From the NCBI RefSeq assembly GCF_030542105.1, contig NZ_JAUOFB010000001.1, positions 1,240,001-1,304,000 on the forward strand: a stretch of DNA of 64,000 bases, given 5' to 3'. Position 1 is the first letter of the stretch, and each line of letters starts with the position of its first letter. The translations under genes were made by a program, and so were the position numbers. The DNA comes from Hymenobacter sp. BT730. GTDB lineage: Bacteria > Bacteroidota > Bacteroidia > Cytophagales > Hymenobacteraceae. The notes under the pieces were generated by a model. It made no database searches. It saw only the letters and a list, made by a program, of their open reading frames with translations, and had not been told where the DNA came from. Positions 1-8,926 of this stretch are shown piece by piece.

Positions 1-540
1 CCGCGAGACAAAACGCCCTTCCAGTGAAAACGGGAGGGCCCGGCCGCGAAGGTCGAGGTCAGTAGTATCAAACGCCTCTTCCTTAATAGAAGCCGTTAGG
101 CCTGCTCCCGTTAGCTCCGGAAACTGGTACCACACAGCCGACAGGGTATTGAGCGTAAGGTCGGAGGAGGGAATGAGACTTTCGGCACGGGCGCGGCGGT
201 TGGGCACGTCCACGAACTCCACCCAGGGGCAATCAGCCAGCGTGGCCAGTTGGTCTGCTTTCAACCCGGATATTTGAAAAAGCCGGCCGCTGGTTCCCAA
301 TGTTTTGAGTTGGGCCTGGGGCAGATGCTGCCGCAGCCACCCACGGAATTGCTGCCCCTCTCGTACGCTTACCCGCCAGCTCTCAAACTGGAGGATGTTT
401 GCGCGTAAGCCCGGCGCCAGCTTTTGCGCCACTTGTTTTTGCTGTGGCTTTGCCGAGTTGCTCTGGCCCAAGCTCGTTCCATTCCATAGCAGCATCAATA
501 GCCAAAATGATAGAGCGGAGCAGAGAGAGGATAGGCGCAT
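1..540 (-). CDS. S8-family serine peptidase, N-terminal part (runs off left edge)
   Basis: The reading frame is open from the ATG at 538-540 down to base 1, giving the first 180 residues. It opens with a signal peptide (basic start MRLSS, then a hydrophobic stretch SFWLLMLLW), so the product is exported. Residues 40-140 look like an inhibitor-type propeptide. The segment near residues 140-165 (LTGAGLTASIKEEAFDTTD followed by LDLRGR) resembles the start of the catalytic domain in Bacteroidota subtilisin-like (S8) peptidases, where the first catalytic Asp region lies. The catalytic His and Ser would be outside the window, so the family call rests on the N-terminal pattern only. Such proteins in this phylum often end in a T9SS sorting domain, which cannot be seen here. 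Confidence 0.6.
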   Translation of the reverse strand, partial: MRLSSLCSALSFWLLMLLWNGTSLGQSNSAKPQQKQVAQKLAPGLRANILQFESWRVSVREGQQFRGWLRQHLPQAQLKTLGTSGRLFQISGLKADQLATLADCPWVEFVDVPNRRARAESLIPSSDLTLNTLSAVWYQFPELTGAGLTASIKEEAFDTTDLDLRGRALPFSLEGRFVSR

Positions 541-650
541 AAAGCAGGGAATGGTAATGGGCAAAGACAGCAGCCTGGTAGCTCAGGGCATGCATCTCAA
601 ATGTAGCCAAATGCCTTGTCTTGCGCTGCAGTGGCTTAAGGAATTCAGGC

Positions 651-712
651 AGCATCGGCAGTACATGAAAAGACCTGTCGCTGTGCAGGTCTTTACATGT
701 ACCGCCGATGCT
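651..712 (-). terminator. Long inverted repeat, probable terminator of the 755-1708 gene
   Basis: Two 27-bp arms (651-677 and 686-712) pair with two mismatches around an 8-nt loop. The inner core AAAGACCTG / CAGGTCTTT is followed on the minus strand by a short T run. It lies just past the stop of the 755-1708 gene and before the peptidase start. Confidence 0.6.
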
Positions 713-754
713 GGTCCATGCTTTTTACTTAGTAAGGATGAGAAGAAAGGCGGG

Positions 755-1708
755 CTATAGCCGATACACCTGCACACTGTTGGGCAGCAGCAGATAAAGG
801 AATTGCTCCCCAAACAGTACCTGGGTTGTAGTCTTGGCTAGTGTGGCGGGCATAGGTACGGTTCGCTCTGCCAAAGTATATAGCTGGAAGAAATGCAGGG
901 TTCCGTTCGCTACATAGTATAGCTCGTCGCCCCGGAAGCCCACATGGCTAAGGCCGGTAAAGGGTAGCTTCTTGCGGTAGGTGCCCAGGTTGTCGAACAC
1001 GTAGATACCACTGGTATAATCTATCAGATAGAGGTTATTCTGATAGTGGCGCATAAACCGGAAGTCGGGCTTGGTGCGGCCCAGCAGCACATCCAGCGGG
1101 GTAGAGGCTACCAGCCGTTGCGGCGTAGGATCAAACTGCCGCAGGGTGAGGTCACTCTCATTGAGCAGCCAGATTTTGTTGTCGGGGGCCAGCGTGGCAG
1201 TACGGATCTGGCCATCAATGTAATCGGTGAGGCGCACCTGGGTGATGGGAGCCAGGAAACGGTCGAGGAGGAGGATCTGCTGCTGGTCATCGTAGAAAGC
1301 CAGGATCTTGGTAAGGTTCCAGGCTTCCAGCTGGGCAATGTGGCCGGGCAGGGCAGGAGAGTAGGTGTTGAGCGGCTGCCCATCGGCAGCGTACTGATGA
1401 ATGTTGTTCTGTCCATCGGCCACGTAGAGCGTGCCGCGCCGGTCCAGGGAGGCATGGGCAGGAGCCACCAGCGGAATGGTACGCACCAGCGTCCAGCCCA
1501 GACTATCGGGAGTGGTTGGCAGGGGTTTACTGACTACCGGGGCTGTTTTCGAGGGTGGCGAAACAGAAGCCGCGGCCGGCACGCCAGTCTGGGCATAGCC
1601 GGCATTCAGAAGCAAGCAAGAAAACAGCAGCAGCCAGCAGGTTTTACCTACTGTGCGCCGGATGCTATGCCTGCTCAAAATGCTGCAGCGCCAGTTCATT
1701 GCCATCAT
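755..1708 (-). CDS. Secreted protein, probably beta-propeller (NHL/6-bladed) fold
   Basis: 317 residues with an N-terminal signal peptide (hydrophobic run ending LLNAGYAQ, cleavage near residue 40). The mature part has a repeating pattern of about 40 residues with YVADGQNN, KIWLLNESD, NLYLIDYTSG and ELYYVANG, typical of NHL-like propeller blades. No catalytic motif is visible. The ATG cluster at 1708 overlaps the end of the upstream lpxH-type gene by 44 bp, which suggests translational coupling; a later start is possible because the signal peptide would survive. Function unknown; a binding or scaffold role at the cell surface is only inference. Confidence 0.65.
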   Translation of the reverse strand: MMAMNWRCSILSRHSIRRTVGKTCWLLLFSCLLLNAGYAQTGVPAAASVSPPSKTAPVVSKPLPTTPDSLGWTLVRTIPLVAPAHASLDRRGTLYVADGQNNIHQYAADGQPLNTYSPALPGHIAQLEAWNLTKILAFYDDQQQILLLDRFLAPITQVRLTDYIDGQIRTATLAPDNKIWLLNESDLTLRQFDPTPQRLVASTPLDVLLGRTKPDFRFMRHYQNNLYLIDYTSGIYVFDNLGTYRKKLPFTGLSHVGFRGDELYYVANGTLHFFQLYTLAERTVPMPATLAKTTTQVLFGEQFLYLLLPNSVQVYRL

Positions 1709-2450
1709 ATACCGCGTAGGAGCAATAATTGACCCATTCGCCCAGGTTCACGTAGCGGCTCCGGGGCGTAACGGGCACATCCAAGGGCAAGTGCCGGTGA
1801 CCAAATACGTAATAATCGTGGTGGTAGCGCTGCTCCAGCTCCCGGCAGTACACCAGCAGCCACTCTTCGTCGCCGAAATACTTCTCATCGGCCTCTGCGT
1901 TTTGCAGGCGGCTGTGGCGGCTCCAACGGTTGGCCAGCCCAATACCCAGGTTGGGGTGCAGCCGCGCAAACAGCCACTGGGCTACCGGCGAGGAAAATAC
2001 CCGCTTCAGCATTTTGTAGGTGTGGTCCTTCGGCCCCAGTCCATCCCCATGCCCGATATGAAACTCCTGCCCGCCTATGCGCTGGCTGACGGGGTGACGC
2101 AGAATAGGAATGTTCAGCTCCTTGGTGAAGTAGTCGAACATCCACATATCGTGGTTGCCGGTGAAAAACGTGACGGGCAGGCCGGCATCGGTTAGCTCGG
2201 CCAGCTTGCCCTGCAGCCGGATAAAGCCCCGCGGAATGGCGTGCTTGTACTCAAACCAGAAATCGAAAATGTCCCCCAGCAGGTAAATGGCGGCGGCGTC
2301 CTGAGCGGCCATATCCAGCCAGCGCACAATGCGCCGTTCCCGCTCCAGGGAGCGGGCGGCATCGGGGGCACCCAGGTGAAAATCGGAAGCAAAGTACACC
2401 TTGCGGCCGGGCGGCAGCGCCAGGTCAGACAGTCGGTTCGGGGGCGTCAT
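1665..2450 (-). CDS. lpxH: UDP-2,3-diacylglucosamine diphosphatase (LpxH-type metallophosphatase)
   Basis: A calcineurin-like phosphoesterase that would hydrolyse UDP-2,3-diacylglucosamine to lipid X in lipid A synthesis, at the inner face of the cytoplasmic membrane. The metal-binding blocks appear in order: DFHLG, GDIFDFWFE, GNHDMW, HGDG and GHRHLP, all diagnostic of the family. Length (261 aa from the ATG at 2450) is normal. An upstream in-frame start at 2510 exists, but it would add 20 residues before the conserved core and overlap the LUD gene by 86 bp; the 2450 start overlaps it by 26 bp. It sits in a tight minus-strand run LUD - lpxH - propeller protein, probably one transcript. Confidence 0.85.
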   Translation of the reverse strand: MTPPNRLSDLALPPGRKVYFASDFHLGAPDAARSLERERRIVRWLDMAAQDAAAIYLLGDIFDFWFEYKHAIPRGFIRLQGKLAELTDAGLPVTFFTGNHDMWMFDYFTKELNIPILRHPVSQRIGGQEFHIGHGDGLGPKDHTYKMLKRVFSSPVAQWLFARLHPNLGIGLANRWSRHSRLQNAEADEKYFGDEEWLLVYCRELEQRYHHDYYVFGHRHLPLDVPVTPRSRYVNLGEWVNYCSYAVYDGNELALQHFEQA

Positions 2451-3081
2451 CCAGTAAAAACAGGGCAATGGCGCGGGGGCCGTGCGCCCCAAGAACCAAG
2501 GTTTTTTCAATATCGGCCGTGCGGCTGGGGCCGGTGGTCAGGGAAAACATAGAAGGCAGCTTGTCGGCGCCGTAGCGGGCGCGCATCCCTTGCAGAGCAT
2601 CGCCAATATCGGTTACTACCTGCGAGGTGCGGGCAAAAACCAGGTGCTGCTCGGGGTAAATACTCAGGCGGCGGCCACTGCTGGTAGCGCCGCTCACCAG
2701 CACACTGCCAGTGCGCGCCACCAGAGCTTCGCAGGTAGTGAGGGCAGCATCGGCTTTCTGCAGGAAGTCGGCTTCGTCGCCATTAAACACGAGGCCACCG
2801 GCGTGGAGAAGCTTTTTCAGCTCCGGCTCCCACACATACAAATTCTCCAGGCCCTTCTCCTTTTTATAAAGGAAGAGCTGGTCATAAAAATGCTCCACGG
2901 ACTCGCAGTAATAAAACGCGCCGCCCACCCGCCGGAAGCTTTGGGCAAAGGCTACGGCCAGGTCTTCGTCGGTGGTGGGGTGCAGGGGCGCCGTGAAGTC
3001 AGGCGCGGCCGGCAGGGGAGCCGGCTTGGCCAATGACTCGCGAATACGGCGCAGCATAATGTCGCGGGAGGTCTGAGACAT
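2425..3081 (-). CDS. LUD domain protein (LutC/YkgG type)
   Basis: 218 residues. The C-terminal half carries the LUD signature TTGPSRTADIEKTLVLGAHG, the hallmark of LutC/YkgG proteins linked to lactate utilisation; LutA and LutB partners are not in this window. In Cytophagales this gene often follows ftsH, and here the two are separated by a two-gene insert of opposite orientation. A perfect promoter element TACCTTTG lies at 3086-3093 on the minus strand, only 4 nt from the ATG, so the transcript may be leaderless. The biochemical role of a stand-alone LUD protein is not known. Confidence 0.8.
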   Translation of the reverse strand: MSQTSRDIMLRRIRESLAKPAPLPAAPDFTAPLHPTTDEDLAVAFAQSFRRVGGAFYYCESVEHFYDQLFLYKKEKGLENLYVWEPELKKLLHAGGLVFNGDEADFLQKADAALTTCEALVARTGSVLVSGATSSGRRLSIYPEQHLVFARTSQVVTDIGDALQGMRARYGADKLPSMFSLTTGPSRTADIEKTLVLGAHGPRAIALFLLDDAPEPTV

Positions 3082-3085
3082 AGCG

Positions 3086-3093
3086 CAAAGGTA
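3086..3093 (-). promoter_or_regulatory. Bacteroidota -7 element (TACCTTTG) of the LUD gene
   Basis: Exact match to TAnnTTTG on the minus strand, ending 4 nt before the ATG at 3081. No clear -33 TTTG is seen. Confidence 0.55.
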
Positions 3094-3241
3094 ACAGAGT
3101 AAGACCTACACCCCTTAGCGAATAGTGGAGTTGGCCGGCACTAATATTTTATAGATTGATAGTTAGGAATTTAACGTCCATCGTCAATTTGGTAACGTAA
3201 ACGCTTGAAAGCAAGAACTGCTTTCTATTCAGCTCAGTACC

Positions 3242-4267
3242 ATGCCCTTTCTAGCAACCTTCGGGCGGCGGGGCCGCCTTCTTTCTGGCACCGGTTGGCT
3301 AAACTATGCCGGCAGCTTTCTGCTGTTGCTACTCTTCTCTTTTGCGCCGGTACCTCCGGAGGCACCCAAAAAGAACCTCAAAACCCGCAACGTTATTATT
3401 GTGGTTATTGATGGGCCGCGGTACTCCGAAACCTGGGACAGCACCAGCATGATTCCGAATATGGCCACCCGGCTAAAGCCCCGGGGTGTGTTCCTGCCGA
3501 ACTTCTACAATAACGCCTTCACCTACACCAACTCCGGGCACGCGGCCATTACCACGGGCATTAATCAGCCGATTGATAATTACGGGGACGAATTTCCGCA
3601 GCAGCCCTCTATTTTTCAATACTGGCGCAAGGCCACGGGTAAACCCGCCACAGCGGCCTGGCTTATCACCAGTAAAGACAAGCTGCACATCCTGGGCAAT
3701 ACGCTGAACCCCGAGTGGAAAGACCAGTTTCTGCCCTCTATGGATTGCGGCGTAAGCGGCCCCGGTAGCGGCTACCGCTCCGATTCCCTGACCCTGGTAG
3801 CCGTAAAGCGCATCCTCACCCAATACAAGCCTAATCTGGTGCTCATCAATTTTATGGAGCCCGATGGCTTTGCCCATGCCGGCAACTGGGCCTATTATCT
3901 GCGCGGAATTTCACGGGACGATTTGTACGTAATGCAGTTGTATGATTTCCTGCGCAAGACCAAGGCCTATAAAAACAACACCACCCTGCTCATTACCAGC
4001 GACCATGGCCGCCACCTCAACGGCATCAGCACGGGCTTTGTAGACCATGGCGACAACTGTGAAGGCTGCCGCCACATCAGTCTGCTGGGCCTGGGACCTG
4101 ATTTTAAAGTTGGCCGAACCATAGCCGAGCAACATACCCTGGTCGATATTCCGCCTACCGTAGCTTATTTGCTAGGCTTCCCTTTTCCACAAGGAGAGGG
4201 AAACATAATACAGAGCCTGTTTAAGAACCAAGTGGTTCTGGCCTCGCGCCCTGTGAAGGCGCAGTGA
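3242..4267 (+). CDS. Exported alkaline-phosphatase-superfamily protein (phosphodiesterase/sulfatase fold)
   Basis: 341 residues. A hydrophobic stretch at about residues 20-40 (SFLLLLLFSFAPVPP) acts as signal peptide or anchor. The core follows alkaline phosphatase superfamily order: first metal Asp in NVIIVVIDG (about residue 57), a nucleophile region TYTNSGHAAITTG, then EPDGFAH, TSDHGRH and a late DHGD with HTLVDIPPTVAYLLG near the end. These are the residues that hold two metals in nucleotide pyrophosphatase/phosphodiesterases and sulfatases. Substrate cannot be predicted. It is followed 72 bp later by a CotH-like gene on the same strand; the two probably form one unit. Confidence 0.75.
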   Translation: MPFLATFGRRGRLLSGTGWLNYAGSFLLLLLFSFAPVPPEAPKKNLKTRNVIIVVIDGPRYSETWDSTSMIPNMATRLKPRGVFLPNFYNNAFTYTNSGHAAITTGINQPIDNYGDEFPQQPSIFQYWRKATGKPATAAWLITSKDKLHILGNTLNPEWKDQFLPSMDCGVSGPGSGYRSDSLTLVAVKRILTQYKPNLVLINFMEPDGFAHAGNWAYYLRGISRDDLYVMQLYDFLRKTKAYKNNTTLLITSDHGRHLNGISTGFVDHGDNCEGCRHISLLGLGPDFKVGRTIAEQHTLVDIPPTVAYLLGFPFPQGEGNIIQSLFKNQVVLASRPVKAQ

Positions 4268-4339
4268 TGTTTTGCGCAACCTCATAGGTTGCTAACGGAG
4301 TAAACCGGCGTAGAACCGGCCCAAGCCTACCACCAGTTC

Positions 4340-5440
4340 ATGGTACGGGTGCTCACTTTACTAGTTAGCCTCAGCTTTTTGCTGGGGACGTCCGTGCTGG
4401 TACAGGCTGGCGAAGAGAAAGTATTTTCCGGCCGAAACGCGCAGACAGGTGCCAACGGCAATCCTTTTTTTCTCAATGAGAAAGAGCAGCCCTTTACGCT
4501 AGTGCTACCGCTGGAAAGCGTGCTGAAAGATAGAGGCGACAAGCCTGCTTTTCACGCCGCTACCATTCTGTATCAGGAAGAAGGTGGCATTACTAAATCC
4601 CTGGCTGTGCAAGTCAGGGTGCGCGGGCATCGGCGGAAAGACCCGGCAGTTTGTGAGTTTCCGCCGTTGCTTATCCGGTTTCCGCGGGGAGCCGCGCAAA
4701 CCAGCATCTTCGGCCCGGTAGAAGAGCTAAAGCTAACCACACACTGCCTGGAGGATAGTTATGTACTCCGCGAGTACTTAGTGTATAAACTCTACAACGT
4801 GCTAACGGACATGAGCTTCCGGGCCAGGCTGTGCCGTGTAACTTACCAGGATGCCAACGGTAAGCGCAAAGCCACTGTACATAGGGCTTTTTTGCTGGAA
4901 GATGCCAAGGCCATGGCCAAACGCAACCAGGCAGTTGTGGTACCCAGCCGTCTGGTTATTGGCATGCAGTACACCAACCAGGAAGCTATGGCCCGGGTAG
5001 CGCTGTTTCAATATATGATTGGCAATACAGACTGGTCGGTGCCCTACCGCCACAATATCCGCCTGCTTTCCGTAGACCAACGCGCCCCCTGCATACCCGT
5101 ACCGCATGATTTTGATTACAGCGGCCTGGTGATGACGCCTTATGCGACGCCTCCCGAGCAACTGGGGATTACCTCCGTACGGCAGCGTCTTTTCCGAGGC
5201 TACAACTTCCCCGACGAGCTATACACCGAAATGCGCACTCTTTTTAATGCGCGGAGGCCAGCCTTTAATAATGTGTACCTCTCGTGTGACTACCTCAGCA
5301 AAGATGAAAAAATGTTTGCTATCCGGTTTTTAGACGAGTTTTATGAGACGCTGAACAATCCCAAAGATTTCGAGCGGAGCATTGTGCGTGTAGGACGTCG
5401 CAATGAAAAGCAATATATCAGCATTAAAGGCCTGGACTAA
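4340..5440 (+). CDS. CotH-kinase-like exported protein
   Basis: 366 residues with a signal peptide (LLVSLSFLLGTSVLVQAGE). The layout resembles CotH-fold proteins: an early strand block VRVRGHRRKD, a central helix block EDSYVLREYLVYKLYN followed by RVTYQDANGKRKATV, then IGNTDWSVPYRHN and PHDFDYSG, which match in position the Asn/Asp residues that bind metal and ATP in CotH atypical kinases. CotH proteins phosphorylate secreted proteins, best known in spore coats; this organism is not expected to sporulate. Activity is inference. It is paired with the upstream phosphatase-fold gene and converges on ftsH. Confidence 0.55.
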   Translation: MVRVLTLLVSLSFLLGTSVLVQAGEEKVFSGRNAQTGANGNPFFLNEKEQPFTLVLPLESVLKDRGDKPAFHAATILYQEEGGITKSLAVQVRVRGHRRKDPAVCEFPPLLIRFPRGAAQTSIFGPVEELKLTTHCLEDSYVLREYLVYKLYNVLTDMSFRARLCRVTYQDANGKRKATVHRAFLLEDAKAMAKRNQAVVVPSRLVIGMQYTNQEAMARVALFQYMIGNTDWSVPYRHNIRLLSVDQRAPCIPVPHDFDYSGLVMTPYATPPEQLGITSVRQRLFRGYNFPDELYTEMRTLFNARRPAFNNVYLSCDYLSKDEKMFAIRFLDEFYETLNNPKDFERSIVRVGRRNEKQYISIKGLD

Positions 5441-5473
5441 CTCAGGTCTGTTTTTCACTGCGCACGCCCACAA

Positions 5474-5501
5474 AAAAGCCAGCCCTTACGGACTGGCTTT
5501 T
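5474..5501. terminator. Bidirectional terminator between CotH-like gene and ftsH
   Basis: AAAAGCCAG (5474-5482) pairs with CTGGCTTTT (5493-5501). The flanking A and T tracts make it usable from both strands between two convergent stops. Confidence 0.75.
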
Positions 5502-5523
5502 CAATTAAATAAGCTTAGTAGCT

Positions 5524-7644
5524 TTACACTGGCGAGACAGTGGTACCACTTTGTACACCAGAAGGCTCATTCGAGCTAGGTGAGTTAGTGTCATCCACAC
5601 CCGGCAGGTTGTTCTCGGGCAAATCATTGCCTAGCGCAACCGGGTGCTCTTCTTTCACTTCGCTCAGCGTCTCGGAGCGGTCAGTGCCGGCCATGTGGGC
5701 CTGGTAGCTGGTCTGGGTGTCGTAGGGACGCTTGCCCACCAGACGCTCCAGATCATCCTGCAGTAGCACTTCTTTCTCCAATAGCTCTTTGGCTATAATT
5801 TCCAACTCGTGCCGACGCTCGGTAAGCAGGTCCTTGGTGCGGATGTAGGCATTCTCGATGATGGTGCGCACTTCCTCGTCAATCATCTGGGAGGTAGCTT
5901 CTGAATAAGGCTTGGAGAAGCCATATTCATTCTGCCCCTTAGAATCATAGAAGGAAACGTTGCCCAGCTTGGCGTTCATGCCATACATGGTGACAATGCT
6001 GTAGGCCATCTTGGTAATCCGCTCCAAATCGGAGAGGGCACCCGTTGAGATTTTGCCAAACACCAGCTCCTCCGCAGCACGGCCACCTAAGGCCATGCAC
6101 ATTTCATCAGTTAGCTGCTCCGTGTTATACAGGAACTGCTCGCGGGGGAGATACTGCGCGTAGCCCAGCGCGGCCACGCCACGGGGTACAATGCTCACCT
6201 TCACCAATGGGTCAGCGTGCTCCAGGAACCAGCCCGCAATAGCGTGGCCTGCTTCGTGGTAAGCCACAATGCGCTTCTCACCGGGGCTGATGATTTTATT
6301 TTTCTTCTCGAGGCCTCCGATTACGCGGTCCACGGCATCGGTGAAGTCCTGCATGGTCACCATCTTCTTGTCGCGGCGGGCGGCAATAAGGGCAGCTTCG
6401 TTGCAGACGTTGGCAATTTCGGCGCCGGCAAACCCAGGGGTTTGGGCGGCCAACTTACGGGCATCTACATCAGGACCCAGCGTCAAAGGCTTTAAGTGCA
6501 CGGTGAAAATCTGCGTGCGGCCGTTAATGTCGGGCTTGTCGATGCTGATCTGACGGTCGAAACGGCCGGGACGGAGCAGGGCTGAGTCCAGGGTATCGGG
6601 GCGGTTGGTAGCGGCCAGAATGATTACTCCGGAGTCAGTACCGAAACCATCCATCTCCACCAGCAACGAGTTCAGGGTGTTTTCCCGCTCGTCGTTGCCG
6701 CCAGGCATGTTACCCCGGCTACGGCTACGGCCAATGGCGTCAATCTCGTCAATGAAAATGATACAAGGCGCCTTGGCTTTGGCCTGCTTAAACAAGTCAC
6801 GTACCCGGGCCGCACCTACGCCCACAAACATCTCTACAAAGTCGGAACCCGACAAGGAGAAAAAGGGTACGTCGGCTTCGCCGGCTACGGCTTTAGCCAT
6901 CAGGGTTTTACCGGTGCCGGGAGGGCCTACCAGCAAAGCGCCTTTCGGAATTTTACCCCCGAGGACTGTGAACTTGGAAGGGTTCCGCAGGAACTCTACA
7001 ATTTCTTCTACTTCTTCCTTGGCTTCTTCCAGGCCGGCCACGTCTTTAAACGTCACCTTCACTTTATCACCCCCTTCAAAGAGGGCTGCGCGGCTTTTAC
7101 CGATGTTGAAGATCTGACCACCTGGCCCGGCTCCACCGCCCATACGGCGCATCAGGAACCAGAAAGCCACTATCAGAATAAGCAGAAAGCCCCAACTGGT
7201 GATAAAATCACCATATCCCTGGCGGGTATCTACTTCCAGGCCCACCTGCAGCTCACGCGGAATCGTCGCGCGCAGCTTGTCATAGTCTTCTTTGAAAGAC
7301 TTGCCATCGATAACCCGGAAGGTGTATTGCGGACCGGTATTCATAGCCAGCATGCCGCGGCGCTGCAACTCCGGCAGGTACGCCGGCTTGCGCATGGCCT
7401 CGGGTTTAAGCGTTACCTCTACGGCGCGGTCGTTTACCAGTGTAAGGCGGCTTACGTCACCGGCCAGCAGCATTTGCTCAAACTTCTGCTGCGTGGTTTC
7501 AATGGCCGAATTGCTTCGGTTGAAATACAGCAGCCCGAAGATGAAAACAACCAGCCCGGCTAATACCCAAAGCTGCATACCTGGCCGCGGGGGTGGGGTA
7601 GGCAACAGTGGTTTTTTCTTTTTTAAGGGAGTCTTATCAGACAT
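5524..7644 (-). CDS. ftsH: ATP-dependent zinc metalloprotease FtsH
   Basis: 706 residues. It degrades misfolded membrane proteins and selected cytosolic regulators at the inner membrane. Two membrane spans (about residues 24-41 and 150-166) flank a periplasmic domain. The AAA+ module has Walker A GPPGTGKT (240-247), Walker B IIFIDEID (about 295-302) and the second region of homology [19 protein letters not shown]. The zinc site is HEAGH (463-467) with the third acidic ligand in the later [10 protein letters not shown] block. A Pro/Ser/Glu-rich tail of about 50 residues follows the protease domain. rsfS lies 88 bp upstream on the same strand, the usual arrangement in this phylum. Confidence 0.97.
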   Translation of the reverse strand: MSDKTPLKKKKPLLPTPPPRPGMQLWVLAGLVVFIFGLLYFNRSNSAIETTQQKFEQMLLAGDVSRLTLVNDRAVEVTLKPEAMRKPAYLPELQRRGMLAMNTGPQYTFRVIDGKSFKEDYDKLRATIPRELQVGLEVDTRQGYGDFITSWGFLLILIVAFWFLMRRMGGGAGPGGQIFNIGKSRAALFEGGDKVKVTFKDVAGLEEAKEEVEEIVEFLRNPSKFTVLGGKIPKGALLVGPPGTGKTLMAKAVAGEADVPFFSLSGSDFVEMFVGVGAARVRDLFKQAKAKAPCIIFIDEIDAIGRSRSRGNMPGGNDERENTLNSLLVEMDGFGTDSGVIILAATNRPDTLDSALLRPGRFDRQISIDKPDINGRTQIFTVHLKPLTLGPDVDARKLAAQTPGFAGAEIANVCNEAALIAARRDKKMVTMQDFTDAVDRVIGGLEKKNKIISPGEKRIVAYHEAGHAIAGWFLEHADPLVKVSIVPRGVAALGYAQYLPREQFLYNTEQLTDEMCMALGGRAAEELVFGKISTGALSDLERITKMAYSIVTMYGMNAKLGNVSFYDSKGQNEYGFSKPYSEATSQMIDEEVRTIIENAYIRTKDLLTERRHELEIIAKELLEKEVLLQDDLERLVGKRPYDTQTSYQAHMAGTDRSETLSEVKEEHPVALGNDLPENNLPGVDDTNSPSSNEPSGVQSGTTVSPV

Positions 7645-7732
7645 GGATAAGAAAATAGGCTAAAACAAAAATCAAAGGCTAAACCCACCGCTGGCGGGTT
7701 TGTTGCAGAGACGCAGCCGGCTGCCTTTTACT

Positions 7733-8119
7733 TTAAACGGCGGAGGCAGCTTCTTCAATGTATTTAATGTCGGCATCGCCCCAGAGCTCTTCCAACGCGT
7801 AGAACTGGCGCCGGTCACGCAGGAAAATGTGCACTACCACGTCCACGTAGTCCAGCAGCACCCATTCGCGCTGCATGCGGCCTTCCGTTTGCCAGGGGCT
7901 TTGGCCAGTGAGCTTTTCTACTTCTTCTTCTACTGAGCGGGCAATAGCATCAAGCTGTGTATCGGAGGAGGCGGAGCAAATCACGAAGTAATCAGCTACC
8001 GCATTCTTAAGGTCTTTCAGGTCCAGTACCACGATATCGGCCGCTTTCTTTTCCTGCATGCCGCGTACTACTACTTCTGCCAATCTGTCCGAATCCTGCC
8101 GAATCAGGGTACTTTTCAT
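7733..8119 (-). CDS. rsfS: Ribosome silencing factor RsfS
   Basis: 128 residues, normal for the family. RsfS binds ribosomal protein uL14 on the large subunit and blocks subunit joining when nutrients are scarce. The conserved blocks are DYFVICSASSDTQLDAIA and WVLLDYVDVVVHIF. The start ATG (8117-8119) abuts the upstream region of the divergent birA gene directly, so its promoter must lie inside the birA leader; a near-match to the -7 element, TACTTTG, is seen on the minus strand at 8144-8150. Confidence 0.93.
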   Translation of the reverse strand: MKSTLIRQDSDRLAEVVVRGMQEKKAADIVVLDLKDLKNAVADYFVICSASSDTQLDAIARSVEEEVEKLTGQSPWQTEGRMQREWVLLDYVDVVVHIFLRDRRQFYALEELWGDADIKYIEEAASAV

Positions 8120-8129
8120 GTGGTATTAT

Positions 8130-8137
8130 TAGGTTTG
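8130..8137 (+). promoter_or_regulatory. Bacteroidota -7 element (TAGGTTTG) upstream of birA
   Basis: Exact TAnnTTTG match. It lies downstream of the first possible GTG start (8120), so it argues for the later start at 8162. Confidence 0.5.
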
Positions 8138-8161
8138 AATGTACAAAGTAGCGAAAATCAG

Positions 8162-8926
8162 GTGGAGGCACTAACCCCCAAAACCCTCTTCACGGGCCAG
8201 CAAGTGATTTGGCTGGCCGAATGTGCCTCCACGAACACGGAGGCACAACAATTACTTCTCAAAAGCCGCGCCACGGAGGGCTGTACCGTCATAACAGACA
8301 AACAGACCGCCGGCCGCGGGCAGCGAGGCAATAGTTGGGAAGCCGCCCCCGGCGAGAATTTAACCTTGTCGGTGGTATGGCGGCCTACGTTTTTAGCTGC
8401 CTCGCACCAGTTCCAGCTGAGTATGGCTGTAGCGCTGGCTGTACTGGACTGGGCCGGCACCGTGCTGGGACCCGACCCGGCCCTACGGCTGAAGTGGCCT
8501 AATGATGTGTATTACCACGACCAAAAGCTGGGCGGCATTTTAATTGAGAACACACTTAGCAGCCTAGGAATTCAATCCAGCATTGTAGGGATTGGAATAA
8601 ATGTTAACCAGTTGGAGTTTGGGGTGCCTACGGCCACTTCGCTGGCCTGCCTTACAGGGCGGCGCTATGCCTTGCCTGCGCTGGCCGAGCGCCTGCTGGA
8701 GTGCCTGGAGCGTCGGTATCTGCAACTGCGCGCTGGCCAGACTGAGGCCCTTCGCCACGCCTATTTACAGGTACTTTACCGCTTTCAGGAATGGAATTAT
8801 TTTGAAGTAAATGGCCAACAAGTAACAGGGCAGATAGCGGGCATAGAGGAAACCGGGCGGCTACTTGTGGAAATAAATGGGCAACGGCAAAGCTTTGGAA
8901 TGCAGGAAATTAAATTCTGTATTTAG
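8162..8926 (+). CDS. birA: Biotin-[acetyl-CoA carboxylase] ligase
   Basis: Attaches biotin to the biotin carboxyl carrier protein of acetyl-CoA carboxylase, using ATP. Seen are the CASTNTEAQ start of the catalytic domain, the biotin/ATP loop AGRGQRGNSWEA, LKWPNDVYY with the catalytic Lys, and GGILIEN. There is no N-terminal winged helix, so this is a group I ligase without repressor function. The frame is open from a GTG at 8120, back to back with rsfS, but a -7 element at 8130-8137 falls after that codon; GTG 8162 leaves a short MEALTPKTLFTG start typical of the family and is preferred here. Confidence 0.9.
   Translation: MEALTPKTLFTGQQVIWLAECASTNTEAQQLLLKSRATEGCTVITDKQTAGRGQRGNSWEAAPGENLTLSVVWRPTFLAASHQFQLSMAVALAVLDWAGTVLGPDPALRLKWPNDVYYHDQKLGGILIENTLSSLGIQSSIVGIGINVNQLEFGVPTATSLACLTGRRYALPALAERLLECLERRYLQLRAGQTEALRHAYLQVLYRFQEWNYFEVNGQQVTGQIAGIEETGRLLVEINGQRQSFGMQEIKFCI

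Noticed and set aside
305..760. Plus-strand frame of 151 codons near the left edge
   Set aside because: It runs against the S8-type peptidase leader and across the hairpin at 651-712; the minus-strand frame has signal peptide and family similarity.
1046..1732. Plus-strand frame of 228 codons opposite the propeller gene
   Set aside because: Its translation has no domain or signal and mirrors the minus-strand gene with its signal peptide and propeller repeats.
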